Shown: positions 14,010 through 24,446 of the stretch, piece by piece
How positions within the stretch are numbered: position 1 is the stretch's first letter
How the letters are laid out: every line of letters begins with the position of its first letter
NCBI GenBank assembly: GCA_963205115.1
Contig: CAUJHV010000035.1
Location: 1 to 64,000, forward strand
Direction of reading: 5' to 3'
Length of the DNA stretch: 64,000 nt
Source of the DNA: Pseudomonadota bacterium
GTDB lineage: Bacteria > Pseudomonadota > Gammaproteobacteria > Burkholderiales > Burkholderiaceae_C
Translations under genes and position numbers: made by a program
The notes under the pieces: generated by a model
Told to the model about the DNA's origin: nothing
The model's input: the letters and a program-made list of their open reading frames with translations, nothing else
Database searches by the model: none

Positions 14010-14182
14010 GCGGAAAGGGGAGCACGCGAGAGCGTGCGATCGGGATTCGAAAGGCCGGGCGTTCACTGTCATCACTGGCCCCAGCATTCCCCGCCATCTG
14101 GCCCACGCGCCAGGGCGCGAACGCCGCGGTGCACCGCCCCGCTGCAGCTAAGCTGCACACCAGACTCCCGGACCCACCCACC

Positions 14183-15805
14183 ATGACCACGATCTACGCC
14201 GCGCGCAAGATTCTCACGATGAACCCGGCCCGTCCCGAGGCCAGCCATGTGGCGGTGCGCGACGGCCGCATCCTGGGCGTGGGCACGCTGGACGAACTCG
14301 CTGGCTGGGGGCCCTACACGCTGGACACGCGTTTCGCCCACCAGGTGCTGATGCCCGGCCTCGTGGAAGGCCACAGCCATCTGGGCGCGGGCCCGATCTG
14401 GCGCCACGTCTATTGCGGCTGGTTCGATGCGCGCGACCCGGCCGGGCGGCTGTGGCCGGGCCTGAAATCGCTGGAGGCCGTGGTGCAGGCGCTGTCCACG
14501 GCGGCCGGCGCTGGCGACGGCCCTGTCGTCGGCTGGGGCTTCGACCCGATCTACTTCGGCGACCGACGCTGCACACGCGCCGACCTCGACCGCGTCAGCG
14601 CGACGCGGCTGGTGGGCATCATGCACGCCAGCGGGCACATCGTGAACGCCAACTCCGCGGCCCTGGAGAAGGCCGGCTTCCTGCGTGCCGGCGTCGACCA
14701 CCCGGGCATCCCGCTGGGCGCCGACGGCCTGCCCGATGGCGAACTGCGCGGGCCGCAGGCGCAGGCGCCGGTGCTGGGCCACCTGGGGCTGGACCGCGCC
14801 TTCCTCGAGGGCGACGAGGCCGGCATCCGCGACTTCGCGCGCCTGTGCGTGCGCGCCGGCGTGACCACCGCCACCGACCTGGCAGCCAACCTGCGCGACG
14901 AAGCCGTCGACACCTTGCTGCGTGTCACCGCCGGCGACGATTACCCGCTGCGCATCGTGTCGCTGCTGCGCCTGGGCACCTTCACCGCGTCACAGGCTGT
15001 GGAGCGCGCGGTGGCCTTGCGCGGGCGCAGCAGCCGGCAGTTGCGCCTGGGCGGCATCAAGGCCCATGCCGATGGCTCGATCCAGGGTTTCACGGCGCGC
15101 ATGCGCTGGCCGGGCTACTACAACGGCGCGCCGCAGGGCCTGTGGTACACGGCGCCGGAGACGCTGCGCGAGCTTTACCGGCTCTCGCTGGCCCAGGGCG
15201 TGCTGGTGCATACGCACACCAACGGCGACGAGGCCACGGAGATGGCGCTCGATTGCCTGCAGGCGGCGCTCGCAGACAGTCCGGCGCGCGACCACCGCTT
15301 CACGCTGCAGCACTGCCAGCTTGCCGATGCCGCGCAGTTCCGTCGCATGAAGTCGCTGGGCATGGGTGTCAACCTCTTCGCCAACCACCACTTCTACTGG
15401 GGCGACGAACATTACGCCGTGACGGTCGGCCCAGAGCGTGCCGAGCGCATGAACGCCTGCCGCACGGCGCTGGATACCGGCTTGCCGATGGCCATCCACT
15501 CCGACGCGCCCATCACGCCGATCGCGCCCTTGTTCACCGCCTGGTGCGCGGTGAACCGGCTCACAGCCTCCGGCCGCGTGCTGGGTGCTGCCGAGCGCAT
15601 CACGGTGGCCGAGGCCTTGCGGGCGATCACCATCGGCGCGGCCGCCAGCCTGAAGCTCGATGGCGAGATCGGTTCGATCGAGTGTGGCAAGTGGGCCGAT
15701 TTCTGCGTGTTGGAAGACGACCCCAGCACCGTCGAGCCAGCCGCGCTGAAAGACGTGCGCGTCTGGGGCACCGTGCAGCAAGGCCGTGTCTTTGCGGCCG
15801 GCTGA
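14183..15805 (+). CDS. YtcJ-like metal-dependent amidohydrolase
   Basis: Amidohydrolase-superfamily enzyme, 540 aa, of the amidohydrolase_3/YtcJ type. The metal-binding HxH is in GLVEGHSHLGAG, further metal or catalytic His/Asp residues sit in HTHTNGDEATEMA, LQHCQLAD and HSDAPITPI, and the C-terminal beta-sandwich residue pattern GSIECGKWADFCVLEDDP is typical. No signal peptide is seen. The substrate cannot be read from the sequence; family members hydrolyse amide or ester bonds in cyclic or exocyclic compounds. The ATG at 14183 opens at the usual MTTIYAARKILTM. The 3' end overlaps the CobW-type gene by 20 nt, suggesting that a metal chaperone serves this enzyme. Confidence 0.85.
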   Translation: MTTIYAARKILTMNPARPEASHVAVRDGRILGVGTLDELAGWGPYTLDTRFAHQVLMPGLVEGHSHLGAGPIWRHVYCGWFDARDPAGRLWPGLKSLEAVVQALSTAAGAGDGPVVGWGFDPIYFGDRRCTRADLDRVSATRLVGIMHASGHIVNANSAALEKAGFLRAGVDHPGIPLGADGLPDGELRGPQAQAPVLGHLGLDRAFLEGDEAGIRDFARLCVRAGVTTATDLAANLRDEAVDTLLRVTAGDDYPLRIVSLLRLGTFTASQAVERAVALRGRSSRQLRLGGIKAHADGSIQGFTARMRWPGYYNGAPQGLWYTAPETLRELYRLSLAQGVLVHTHTNGDEATEMALDCLQAALADSPARDHRFTLQHCQLADAAQFRRMKSLGMGVNLFANHHFYWGDEHYAVTVGPERAERMNACRTALDTGLPMAIHSDAPITPIAPLFTAWCAVNRLTASGRVLGAAERITVAEALRAITIGAAASLKLDGEIGSIECGKWADFCVLEDDPSTVEPAALKDVRVWGTVQQGRVFAAG

Positions 15806-16733
15806 TCCGCTGCCGGCGACGCTGCTCGCGGGCTACCTGGGCGCGGGCAAGACGACGCTCGTCAACCACTTGCTTCGCCATGCGGGCGGGCGGCGCATCG
15901 CGGTGCTGGTCAATGACTTCGGCAGCGTGGAGATCGACGCCGCGCTCATCGAATCGCGCGACGAGTCGGTGATCGGACTGGCCGGCGGTTGCCTGTGCTG
16001 CAGCTTCGGCGACGACCTGGTGGGCACGCTCAACCGGCTGGCCGGCGCTGACCCGCGGCCCGATGTGCTGCTGATCGAACTCAGCGGCGTGGCGCTGCCA
16101 GGCGCGGTGGCGCGCACGGTGCGGTTGGCCAGCGGCGTCGAGCTGGCCGGCACGCTGGTGCTGGCCGATGCGGCGCAGATCCGCCGCCAGGCCGGCGACA
16201 CCTATGTCGGTGACACCGTGCGTCAGCAGCTCGCGGACGCCGACTGGGTGCTGGTCAACAAACCCGATCTGGCCGCGGACACGGCGCTGCGTGAGCTGCC
16301 CGGCTGGCTGGCCACGCTCGCGCCGCGTGCGCGTGTGCTGGTCTGCGCGGCCGAACAGGTGGCGCCCGAGCTGGTGCTGGGCTGGCGTGCGCCGGCGCAT
16401 CAGAACGACCGTTGGACATTCACCGCGAAGGCCATCGGCGCCGACGCGCGCGCTGCTGCCGTCTTCAGCAGCCGCCGTGCGACGCTCGCCCCGGGCCACG
16501 ACCTGCAGGCCCTGGGTGCGGCGCTGGCCGAACCCGCCAGTGGGGTGCTGCGTGCCAAGGGTTTTGCGCGCGATGCGGATGGAGAGCCTTGGTTGCTGCA
16601 GGTGGCGGGATCGCAGTGGCGCGTCACGCCCGCTGCGCCCGCCAGTCCGTTCGGCCTCGTGCTGATCGGCTTGCGCGGCGTGGTCGACGCGCCGGACTTC
16701 CACATCGACGGCCTGGTCATCGACCCGCTCTGA
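15786..16733 (+). CDS. CobW/COG0523-family G3E GTPase (metal chaperone)
   Basis: G3E-family GTPase of 315 aa. The P loop is GYLGAGKTT, the metal-binding CxCC motif is GGCLCCS, a Walker B-like LLIELSGVALP and the NKPD guanine-specificity motif (VLVNKPDL) follow, and a CobW_C domain ends the protein. Members deliver zinc, cobalt or other metals to client enzymes. The start is GTG at 15786, inside the 3' end of the amidohydrolase gene, so the pair is co-translated and the hydrolase is the likely client. That partnership is an inference from position. Confidence 0.88.
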   Translation: MSLRPADPLPATLLAGYLGAGKTTLVNHLLRHAGGRRIAVLVNDFGSVEIDAALIESRDESVIGLAGGCLCCSFGDDLVGTLNRLAGADPRPDVLLIELSGVALPGAVARTVRLASGVELAGTLVLADAAQIRRQAGDTYVGDTVRQQLADADWVLVNKPDLAADTALRELPGWLATLAPRARVLVCAAEQVAPELVLGWRAPAHQNDRWTFTAKAIGADARAAAVFSSRRATLAPGHDLQALGAALAEPASGVLRAKGFARDADGEPWLLQVAGSQWRVTPAAPASPFGLVLIGLRGVVDAPDFHIDGLVIDPL

Positions 16734-17100
16734 AGCGCCTGTAGCCGGCGCCGTGTCGGCGTCGTGGCGCGAGATGCGCGCCGCGCCAGCGGCTCCTCCA
16801 CCGCGCGGTCCGCGTGCACGAGGCTGCTGTCCAGCGGCCACACCCACACGGCGCACGGGCAATGCCCACGGCTCGAAGCTGGGCAACGGTCGCGTGGCTT
16901 GTGAAGGCTCTTAAAGAGGCATACGCTGTACTTCAATTTGGATCCCATCCAGACGTACCGCACCATGTCCATGCCCTTGTCTGTCCGCCTTCCATGCCAC
17001 GCGACATCGCTGCTGGTCCGCAGTGACGGTGGCCTGTGGTGCATCGGCACGTGCCGAGACCGCGACAGCGGACGTGCAGGCGCCGCCACGGAGATCACGC
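16734..17100. other. Intergenic region upstream of the suf operon
   Basis: Contains no supported gene. It should hold the suf promoter. The stretch 16905-16950 is noticeably AT-richer than its surroundings and is the likeliest core, but I cannot assign -35/-10 boxes or an IscR/SufR-type operator with confidence. No regulator gene is adjacent to the operon. Confidence 0.4.
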
Positions 17101-18564
<1,464 letters not shown>

Positions 18565-18588
18565 TCGACCCACCGAGGACCACACCCC

Positions 18589-19503
18589 ATGTCTGCTGTT
18601 GCCCAGAACCTGCTGCAGGTGCACGACTTGCGCGTCGATGTCGGCGAGCGCCATGTGCTCAAGGGGGTGTCGCTGGAGGTGCCGGCCGGTGCGCTGCAAG
18701 TGCTGATGGGCGCCAACGGCAGCGGCAAGAGCACGCTGGGCCTGACGTTGGCTGGCCACCCGCGCTACCAGGTCGCCGGCGGATCGGCGCGCTTTGCGGG
18801 CCAGGACCTGCTGGCGCTGAGCCCCGAGGCACGTGGCCGTGCGGGCCTGTTCGTGTCGTTCCAGGCGCCGCCGGAGATCCCGGGTGTGAAGAACAACCTG
18901 TTCATCCGCACGGCGATCAACGCGGTGCGTGAAGCGCGGGGCGAGGCACCGCTGGACGCCTTCGATTTTCTGGACGGTGCGCGCAGCGCAGCCGCCAGCC
19001 TGGGCCTGCCCGAGGCGATGCTGGGCCGCCCGGTCAATGACGGCTTCTCCGGCGGCGAACGCAAGCGCAATGAGCTGCTGCAGCTGGCCATGCTGCGCCC
19101 GCGCCTGGCCGTGCTGGACGAGGTGGATTCGGGCATGGACGTGGACGGCGTGCGCGCCCTGGTGCAGCTGGTGCAGGATCTGCGCGCCCAGGGCACGGCC
19201 TTCATCGTGGTGTCGCACTACCTGCAGCTGATCGAATCGCTGCAACCCGACCGGGTCATGCGTCTGGACCAGGGCTGCATCGCCGAAACCGGCGGCTTGG
19301 ACCTGGCCAGCGAGATCGCCCGTACCGGCTTCGTGCGCGAGGCGGATGCCGCCAGCGCTGCCGGCGCGGGACCCGCGGAGTTGCGGCCCGTCCGTTCGCA
19401 GCCCCTCAGGAGCGACCGCCCGATACGCGAGCGGCTTGGCGCCGACGTGTCCGCATCCACCACCTTGCGGCTGCGCCCGCCCCGCGGTGTGCAGAGCCCT
19501 TGA
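18589..19503 (+). CDS. sufC: Fe-S cluster assembly ATPase SufC, C-terminally extended
   Basis: ABC-type ATPase of the SufBC2D complex. Walker A is GANGSGKST, the signature is FSGGERKRNE, and Walker B/D-loop is LAVLDEVDSGMDVD. At 304 aa it is about 45-55 residues longer than ordinary SufC (about 250). The extra C-terminal tail, after EIARTGFVREAD, is rich in Ala/Pro/Arg, has no recognisable domain and may be dispensable. Spacing to sufD is 15 bp. Confidence 0.95.
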   Translation: MSAVAQNLLQVHDLRVDVGERHVLKGVSLEVPAGALQVLMGANGSGKSTLGLTLAGHPRYQVAGGSARFAGQDLLALSPEARGRAGLFVSFQAPPEIPGVKNNLFIRTAINAVREARGEAPLDAFDFLDGARSAAASLGLPEAMLGRPVNDGFSGGERKRNELLQLAMLRPRLAVLDEVDSGMDVDGVRALVQLVQDLRAQGTAFIVVSHYLQLIESLQPDRVMRLDQGCIAETGGLDLASEIARTGFVREADAASAAGAGPAELRPVRSQPLRSDRPIRERLGADVSASTTLRLRPPRGVQSP

Positions 19504-19518
19504 GAGCCGCGAAGGAAC

Positions 19519-20790
19519 ATGAGCATGGACAGCGCCCGCGCCGACATCCTGGCCGCCCGCCACCGTCTGGCCACGCGGGGATGGATTCCGCGCCACGCAG
19601 AGGCCTTCCGCCACCTGCCGCCGCCCGCCGCCGACGTGTGGCTGGGCGAGGATGCCGGGCAGGGGGCGGTGGCTTGCGAGGCCCACCCGCTGGCCGGCGC
19701 CGGCTGGACGCTGCACCCCTTCGGCCTCAGCCCGCAAGGCCGTGTCTCTGCACGCTGGCTCGACGCGGGCGACATCCTGCAGCGCGATGAACTGTTCGCC
19801 GGCCTGCCCCGGGCGGCGGGTGCGCACGAAAACGGCGCCAACGACGCCGCACCGTTTGCGTGGGCCCACCGCGCGCTGTGCCGGCAGGGCCTGCGTCTGC
19901 GCATCGGCGGCAGCCCGGACGGCGACCACGGCCCTTCGGAAACCGTCTGGCTGCAACTGCGCCACCAGCCGCGACAGGCGGTGGAGGCGCCGCTGCTGGT
20001 CATCGAGGTGCTGCCCGGCGTGCACAGCGTGCTGGTCGAGACGCACGAGCGCCAGCCGCAGGCCTGCGGCCAGGCCATCGTGCAAAACCTTCAGGTTCAT
20101 GTGCTGCTGGGTGAAGGTGCCAGCTTGCACCATCTGCGCGTCGCGGCACCGGGTGCGGCCGACTGCGTGGCCCACCACCTGCACGCCACGCTGGATGCGG
20201 GCGCCCGCTACGTGCAGGCGCTGATCGCCAGCGGCAGCCGCTACCACCTGCAGCGCGAAGTGATCGAACTGCATGCCGACCGCGCGACAGCCCACAGCGC
20301 CGCGCTGCTGCTGGCGGCCGGTACGGCCATGGAGCACCAGGTGCGCATCTCGCACGCGGCGGCGCATACGGCCAGTACGCTGGAAGACCTGGCCTTGGCC
20401 AGCGGCGCGGCGCGCGCGGTGCTCAATGCGCACACGCGCATCGCGCCCGGCGCCTTGCATGCCGATGTGCGGCAGCAACTGGCCGCCATTCCCACCGGTG
20501 GCCAGCCCAAGCTGGTGCTGCGGCCGCACCTGGAAATCCACAACGACGAGGTCCAGGCCAGCCATGGCGCGGTCTGGGGAGCCTTGCCGCAGGACGCGCT
20601 GTTCTATGCCCGCCAGCGCGGACTGGACGAACGCCAGGCGCGCGGCCTGATCGTCGAGGGCATGGCCGGTGCGCTGATGCGCCGCTGCTTCACCGACGAG
20701 CCGATGCTGGACGCCCTGGCCGTCGACACCTTGTTGCACGCAGCCGTGGACAGCCATCTGGCGGCGGGCGCGCAGGCCGGCCATGGGTGA
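19519..20790 (+). CDS. sufD: Fe-S cluster assembly protein SufD
   Basis: SufB paralogue completing the SufBC2D scaffold, 423 aa. The conserved C-terminal half includes NAHTRIAPGALHADVRQQ, the family His in RPHLEIHNDEVQASHGA, and the end GMAGALMRRCFTDEP. The N-terminal 120 residues diverge, as usual for SufD. It overlaps sufS by 8 nt. Confidence 0.93.
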   Translation: MSMDSARADILAARHRLATRGWIPRHAEAFRHLPPPAADVWLGEDAGQGAVACEAHPLAGAGWTLHPFGLSPQGRVSARWLDAGDILQRDELFAGLPRAAGAHENGANDAAPFAWAHRALCRQGLRLRIGGSPDGDHGPSETVWLQLRHQPRQAVEAPLLVIEVLPGVHSVLVETHERQPQACGQAIVQNLQVHVLLGEGASLHHLRVAAPGAADCVAHHLHATLDAGARYVQALIASGSRYHLQREVIELHADRATAHSAALLLAAGTAMEHQVRISHAAAHTASTLEDLALASGAARAVLNAHTRIAPGALHADVRQQLAAIPTGGQPKLVLRPHLEIHNDEVQASHGAVWGALPQDALFYARQRGLDERQARGLIVEGMAGALMRRCFTDEPMLDALAVDTLLHAAVDSHLAAGAQAGHG

Positions 20791-22039
20791 GCGCCTCGCG
20801 CCCCACCGCCCCGGACGGGATGACCTGCGCGCCCTTTTTCCGGTGCTGGCGCAGGAGGTCAACGGCTTGCCACTGGTCTACCTGGACAACGCGGCCACCA
20901 CGCAGACACCGCTGCCGGTGCTGGATGCCGTGAGGCAGTTCGAGCAGCATGACCGGGCCAATATCCACCGCGGTGTGCACACGCTGAGCCAACGCGCCAC
21001 CGAAGCCTACGACGAGGCGCGGCGCACGCTGGCCCGGTTCATCGGTGCCGGTGCGGCGCACGAGCTGGTGTTCACCTCCGGCACCACGGAGGCGCTGAAC
21101 CTCGTGGTGCACGGGCTGTCGACCGCGGGCGCCGCACCGGCCGTGCTGCAACCCGGCGACGAGATCATCGTCAGCGGCCTGGAGCACCACGCCAACCTTG
21201 TGCCCTGGCAGCAGGCCGCGCGGCGCTGCGGCGCCGTGCTGCGCATCCTGCGGCCTGACGCGCAGGGCCGCCTGCGTGCGCAGGACCTGGCCGCGCTGCT
21301 GACGCCGCGCACACGTGTCTTTGCGGTGACCGCCTGCGCCAACGCCACCGGCGAGCGGCCGCCCTTCGAAGCGCTCCTGGCGCAGGCCGCCGATGCCGGT
21401 GCGCTGACGGTGCTCGACGCCGCGCAGGCGGTGGCGCATTCGGTGATCGACCTGTCGTCGCTGGCCTGCGACTTCATGGCCTTCTCGGGCCACAAGATGC
21501 ACGGGCCGATGGGTACCGGCGTGCTCGCCGGCCGGCGCGTCGCGCTGGAACGCCTGGAGCCGCTGCGCTACGGCGGCGACATGGTGGCCTGGGTCACCGA
21601 GACCGAGGCCAGTTTTGCCGACCTGCCGATGCGGCTGGAAGGCGGCACGCCCAACGTCGCTGGCGCGGTGGGCCTGGCGGCGGCAGCAAGCTTTGTCGAC
21701 CGCACCGGGCGTGAGCGCATCGACGCCCACCTCAGCGACTTGCGCAGGCACGCCGCCGAAGGCCTGGCCGCCTTGCCTGGCGTGACCGTGCTGTCGCCCG
21801 ACACCGGCCTCACCGCCATCGTGTCCTTCGTGGTCGACGGTGTGCACCCGCATGACATCGGCACGCTGCTGGACGAACAAGGCATCGCCCTGCGCACGGG
21901 CTTCCACTGCGCGCAGCCGCTGCTGGAACACCTGGGCCGCGGCCCCACGGCGCGCGCCTCGTTTGCGATGTACAACACCTACGCCGAAGTCGAACGCCTG
22001 CTGGCCGGCGTGGCGCATGCGCTGAAGGTGCTGCAGTGA
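20783..22039 (+). CDS. sufS: Cysteine desulfurase SufS
   Basis: PLP-dependent class V (group II) cysteine desulfurase that extracts sulfur from cysteine for cluster assembly, 418 aa. The PLP lysine is K238 in FSGHKMHGP and the catalytic persulfide cysteine is C376 in RTGFHCAQP. The N-terminus YLDNAATTQTP is the class signature. It overlaps sufD by 8 nt and sufU by 4 nt; in SufU-containing systems SufU is the sulfur acceptor for SufS. Confidence 0.96.
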   Translation: MGERLAPHRPGRDDLRALFPVLAQEVNGLPLVYLDNAATTQTPLPVLDAVRQFEQHDRANIHRGVHTLSQRATEAYDEARRTLARFIGAGAAHELVFTSGTTEALNLVVHGLSTAGAAPAVLQPGDEIIVSGLEHHANLVPWQQAARRCGAVLRILRPDAQGRLRAQDLAALLTPRTRVFAVTACANATGERPPFEALLAQAADAGALTVLDAAQAVAHSVIDLSSLACDFMAFSGHKMHGPMGTGVLAGRRVALERLEPLRYGGDMVAWVTETEASFADLPMRLEGGTPNVAGAVGLAAAASFVDRTGRERIDAHLSDLRRHAAEGLAALPGVTVLSPDTGLTAIVSFVVDGVHPHDIGTLLDEQGIALRTGFHCAQPLLEHLGRGPTARASFAMYNTYAEVERLLAGVAHALKVLQ

Positions 22040-22500
22040 ATACCGGCAAGCCCCCCACCGCCAACATGCCCACGGCAGCCGAGATCGACCTCTACCAGGA
22101 CGTGGTGATGGACCACAAGCGCGCGCCGCGCCACTTCGGCACGCTGCCCGCACCCACGCACCAGGCGCGTGGCCACAACCCGAGCTGCGGCGACGACGTG
22201 CGTCTGAGTTTGAAGGTTGAAGGTGACCGCCTGCAGGACATCCGCTTCAGCGGCCAGGGCTGCGCGATCTGCATCGCCTCGACCTCGATGATGACCGAGG
22301 CCGTCATCGGCCGCGACCTGGCCTACGCGCGCGACCTGCAGCGGCGTTTCCGCGCGGTGATGACCGGCGAGGCCGAGCCCGAGGCCGCGCAACTGGGCAA
22401 GCTGATCAGCCTGGCCGGCGTGCGCCACTACCCCGGCCGCATCAAGTGCGCGCTGCTGGGTTGGCACGCGCTGATGCAGGCCCTGGGAGAGCCCGCATGA
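22036..22500 (+). CDS. sufU: SufU-type sulfur-transfer protein
   Basis: IscU-like protein of 154 aa of the SufU class, which takes persulfide sulfur from SufS through a zinc-bound cysteine. Three conserved cysteine sites are visible: NPSCGDD (Cys51), GQGCAIC and IKCALLG. The spacing insert between the second and third is the SufU pattern rather than that of IscU. Proteobacteria with E. coli-type suf use SufE here instead. ATGA overlaps join it to both neighbours. Confidence 0.92.
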   Translation: MNTGKPPTANMPTAAEIDLYQDVVMDHKRAPRHFGTLPAPTHQARGHNPSCGDDVRLSLKVEGDRLQDIRFSGQGCAICIASTSMMTEAVIGRDLAYARDLQRRFRAVMTGEAEPEAAQLGKLISLAGVRHYPGRIKCALLGWHALMQALGEPA

Positions 22501-23060
22501 GGCCCGGACGCGAACCGGTGGTCACCACGCGTGAGGTGCGTGTCGAGTGCATCCCCGACGGGCGGCCGGCCGACCTGCCGCAGGGCACGCCCGCCTTCAT
22601 CACGCAGGCACTCGGCGGCTCGTTCACGCTGTGGGTCGAGGGACAGTTGATGCGCCTGCGTGGCGCCGATGCCGACGCCATCGGCAAGCCGGTGCCGCAC
22701 GTGCCTTCCGCATCCGACGCGTCCGAGGACATCGACATCGACAGCCTGCGCGAACGGGTGTGGCAGACCTTGAAGACCTGCTACGACCCGGAGATTCCGG
22801 TGGACATCGTCGAACTGGGCCTGGTCTACGTCTGCGATGTGCGGCCCATCGGCGACGGCGACCAGGGGCCGTTTCGCATCACCATCGAGATGACCGTCAC
22901 CGCACCGGGCTGCGGCATGGGCGAGGTGATCGCCGACGAGGTCTGCGACAAGCTGCTGCTGCTGCCCAAGGTCGGCGAGGCCACCGTGAACATCGTGTTC
23001 GATCCACCCTGGGACCGTTCCATGATGTCGGAGGCGGCCCAGCTTTCTCTGGGGCTCTGA
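22497..23060 (+). CDS. sufT: Fe-S cluster assembly protein SufT (MIP18/DUF59 domain)
   Basis: SufT family protein, 187 aa. An N-terminal part of about 75 residues resembles other SufT proteins (TPAFITQALGGSFTLWVEGQ) and is followed by a MIP18/DUF59 domain (TCYDPEIPVDIVELGLVY) with the conserved cysteine in TAPGCGMGE. It functions in maturation of Fe-S proteins. The ATG at 22497 overlaps the sufU stop. It ends the operon and converges on rnk; the 22-bp gap contains only a weak stem (AGCCGC/GCGGCT). Confidence 0.92.
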   Translation: MRPGREPVVTTREVRVECIPDGRPADLPQGTPAFITQALGGSFTLWVEGQLMRLRGADADAIGKPVPHVPSASDASEDIDIDSLRERVWQTLKTCYDPEIPVDIVELGLVYVCDVRPIGDGDQGPFRITIEMTVTAPGCGMGEVIADEVCDKLLLLPKVGEATVNIVFDPPWDRSMMSEAAQLSLGL

Positions 23061-23082
23061 GCCGCCTGCGCACCAGACGCGG

Positions 23083-23505
23083 CTACATCGTGTAGTCGCC
23101 GCTGGCCTCCGGCTGAAACAGGATCGAGACGATCCGCGTGGCTCGCCGTTCGCCGCCCGGCGTGGTCCATCGGGCGATTTCGCCGACCTTCAGGCCCAGC
23201 AGGCTCCAGCCCACGGGCGACAGCGCCGAGACGCGGCCTTCGTCGGGCGCGGCGTCGGGCGGATAGCACAGGGTGTAGGTGTGTCGCCGGCCGGTACCGT
23301 AGTCCAGCACCATGACGGTCGAATTCATGGTCACGATGTCGGGCTCGACCTGGGTCGACGGCACGAGCGAGGCCCCGTCGAGCATCTCTTCGATGGCGTC
23401 CATGTGTGCCGGCGATGCGCCGCCGTGGCGGTGACGCAGGACCAGGCTGCGCAGCCGGACGTGGTCGAGTTCGGTGAGCGTTCGGGAGGTTGTTGAGATT
23501 TTCAT
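23083..23505 (-). CDS. rnk: Rnk-type nucleoside diphosphate kinase regulator (GreA/GreB C-terminal domain)
   Basis: Protein of 140 aa with an N-terminal Rnk-type helical segment (DHVRLRSLVL) and a GreA/GreB-like C-terminal FKBP-fold domain (DAAPDEGRVSALSPVGWSLLGLKVGE). Rnk proteins bind RNA polymerase near the secondary channel without the long coiled coil of GreA, and influence nucleotide pools. The ATG at 23503-23505 was chosen because the homology begins there. About 230 bp upstream (23506-23734) contain no gene and should hold its promoter. Confidence 0.85.
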   Translation of the reverse strand: MKISTTSRTLTELDHVRLRSLVLRHRHGGASPAHMDAIEEMLDGASLVPSTQVEPDIVTMNSTVMVLDYGTGRRHTYTLCYPPDAAPDEGRVSALSPVGWSLLGLKVGEIARWTTPGGERRATRIVSILFQPEASGDYTM

Positions 23506-23734
23506 GTGGCACACCTTCAAGTGGTGGTGCGCGGATCTGCAGCGTGCTGACACGCACACGCGCGCGTGGCTGGGGTGGCCCGGCGATCGATGTGTTGCGC
23601 TAAAGAGAAATCAGGGGATCGCCGGGCTCAGGGAAGTGCGACCGGTGGGCCGGTGCGCTTCCGGGCCTGGGCGCGCCGGAACGGCACACCGCGAGGGCGT
23701 GCGCACAAGGGCACGCAGGAGGCCATGAACGGGC

Positions 23735-24430
23735 TCATCGTTGAATACTAGCCCCATCGGGGTCGCGCGGCCAGTCCGCGGCCCCGCTTGCGCCGGGGTC
23801 TTGGCGCGGCACGCGGCGCATGACGCGCCGAATCGCCAGCACGCCCAGTGCGCAGGCCAGCAGCACCAGGCCGATGCCCGCATGGCGCTGGTCGTCCTGC
23901 AGGTAGTTCACGCACAGGCGCGTGGGTGTGTCGATGTACAGCAGGCCCGCGGTGGCCATCATCCACGCCGCATTGCCGACGAAAAACAGCAGCACTTCGG
24001 CGTCCATGCGCCGCCAGGCGTCAGCCAGGCACCAGCCAACGAACCACCACATCGCCAGCTTGGCTGCGGCCACCGCGGGCATCTGCAGCGCGGCATCCAG
24101 CGCCGAGGGCAGCATCCACACCAGGGCGACGGCGCTGGCCAGCGCCGCCGATGTCCAGCCGCGCCAGTCCAGCGCGCGCTGCGCGCGCAGCCAAGGCCGT
24201 GCGCGCGGTCGGCGCAGGCACAGCGCACTGGCCGACCAACCCGCGGCGAACAGCAGCGGAAACTCCAGCAGCATGTGCAGCGACATGCGGCTCTCGATGC
24301 CGTGGCGCAGCGAGGGCCATATCAGTACCAGCGGCAGCAGGGCGGCCACGAGCCATGCTGCCCGCGGTGCGGCCGTGCGCCAGCGGTTCACGGGTGTACC
24401 TTCGTGCGGCCAGCCGCCGGTATCGCGCAT
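23735..24430 (-). CDS. Multi-pass membrane protein of the oxidase operon
   Basis: Protein of 231 aa with about five to six hydrophobic helices and a charged C-terminus. I do not recognise a named family with certainty. The segment ESRMSLHMLLEFPLLFAAGW, with a His in a membrane-boundary motif, and its place behind a SCO gene recall CtaG_caa3-type oxidase assembly factors, so a role in copper delivery or oxidase assembly is possible. The ATG at 24430 lies 16 nt after the sco stop. It is the last gene of the fdxA-ccoNO operon. Confidence 0.6.
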   Translation of the reverse strand: MRDTGGWPHEGTPVNRWRTAAPRAAWLVAALLPLVLIWPSLRHGIESRMSLHMLLEFPLLFAAGWSASALCLRRPRARPWLRAQRALDWRGWTSAALASAVALVWMLPSALDAALQMPAVAAAKLAMWWFVGWCLADAWRRMDAEVLLFFVGNAAWMMATAGLLYIDTPTRLCVNYLQDDQRHAGIGLVLLACALGVLAIRRVMRRVPRQDPGASGAADWPRDPDGASIQR

Positions 24431-24446
24431 GACGCGGTACGAAGGC

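Noticed and set aside
23061..23082. Stem between sufT and rnk as an intrinsic terminator
   Set aside because: Six-base stem with a 13-nt loop and no T run.
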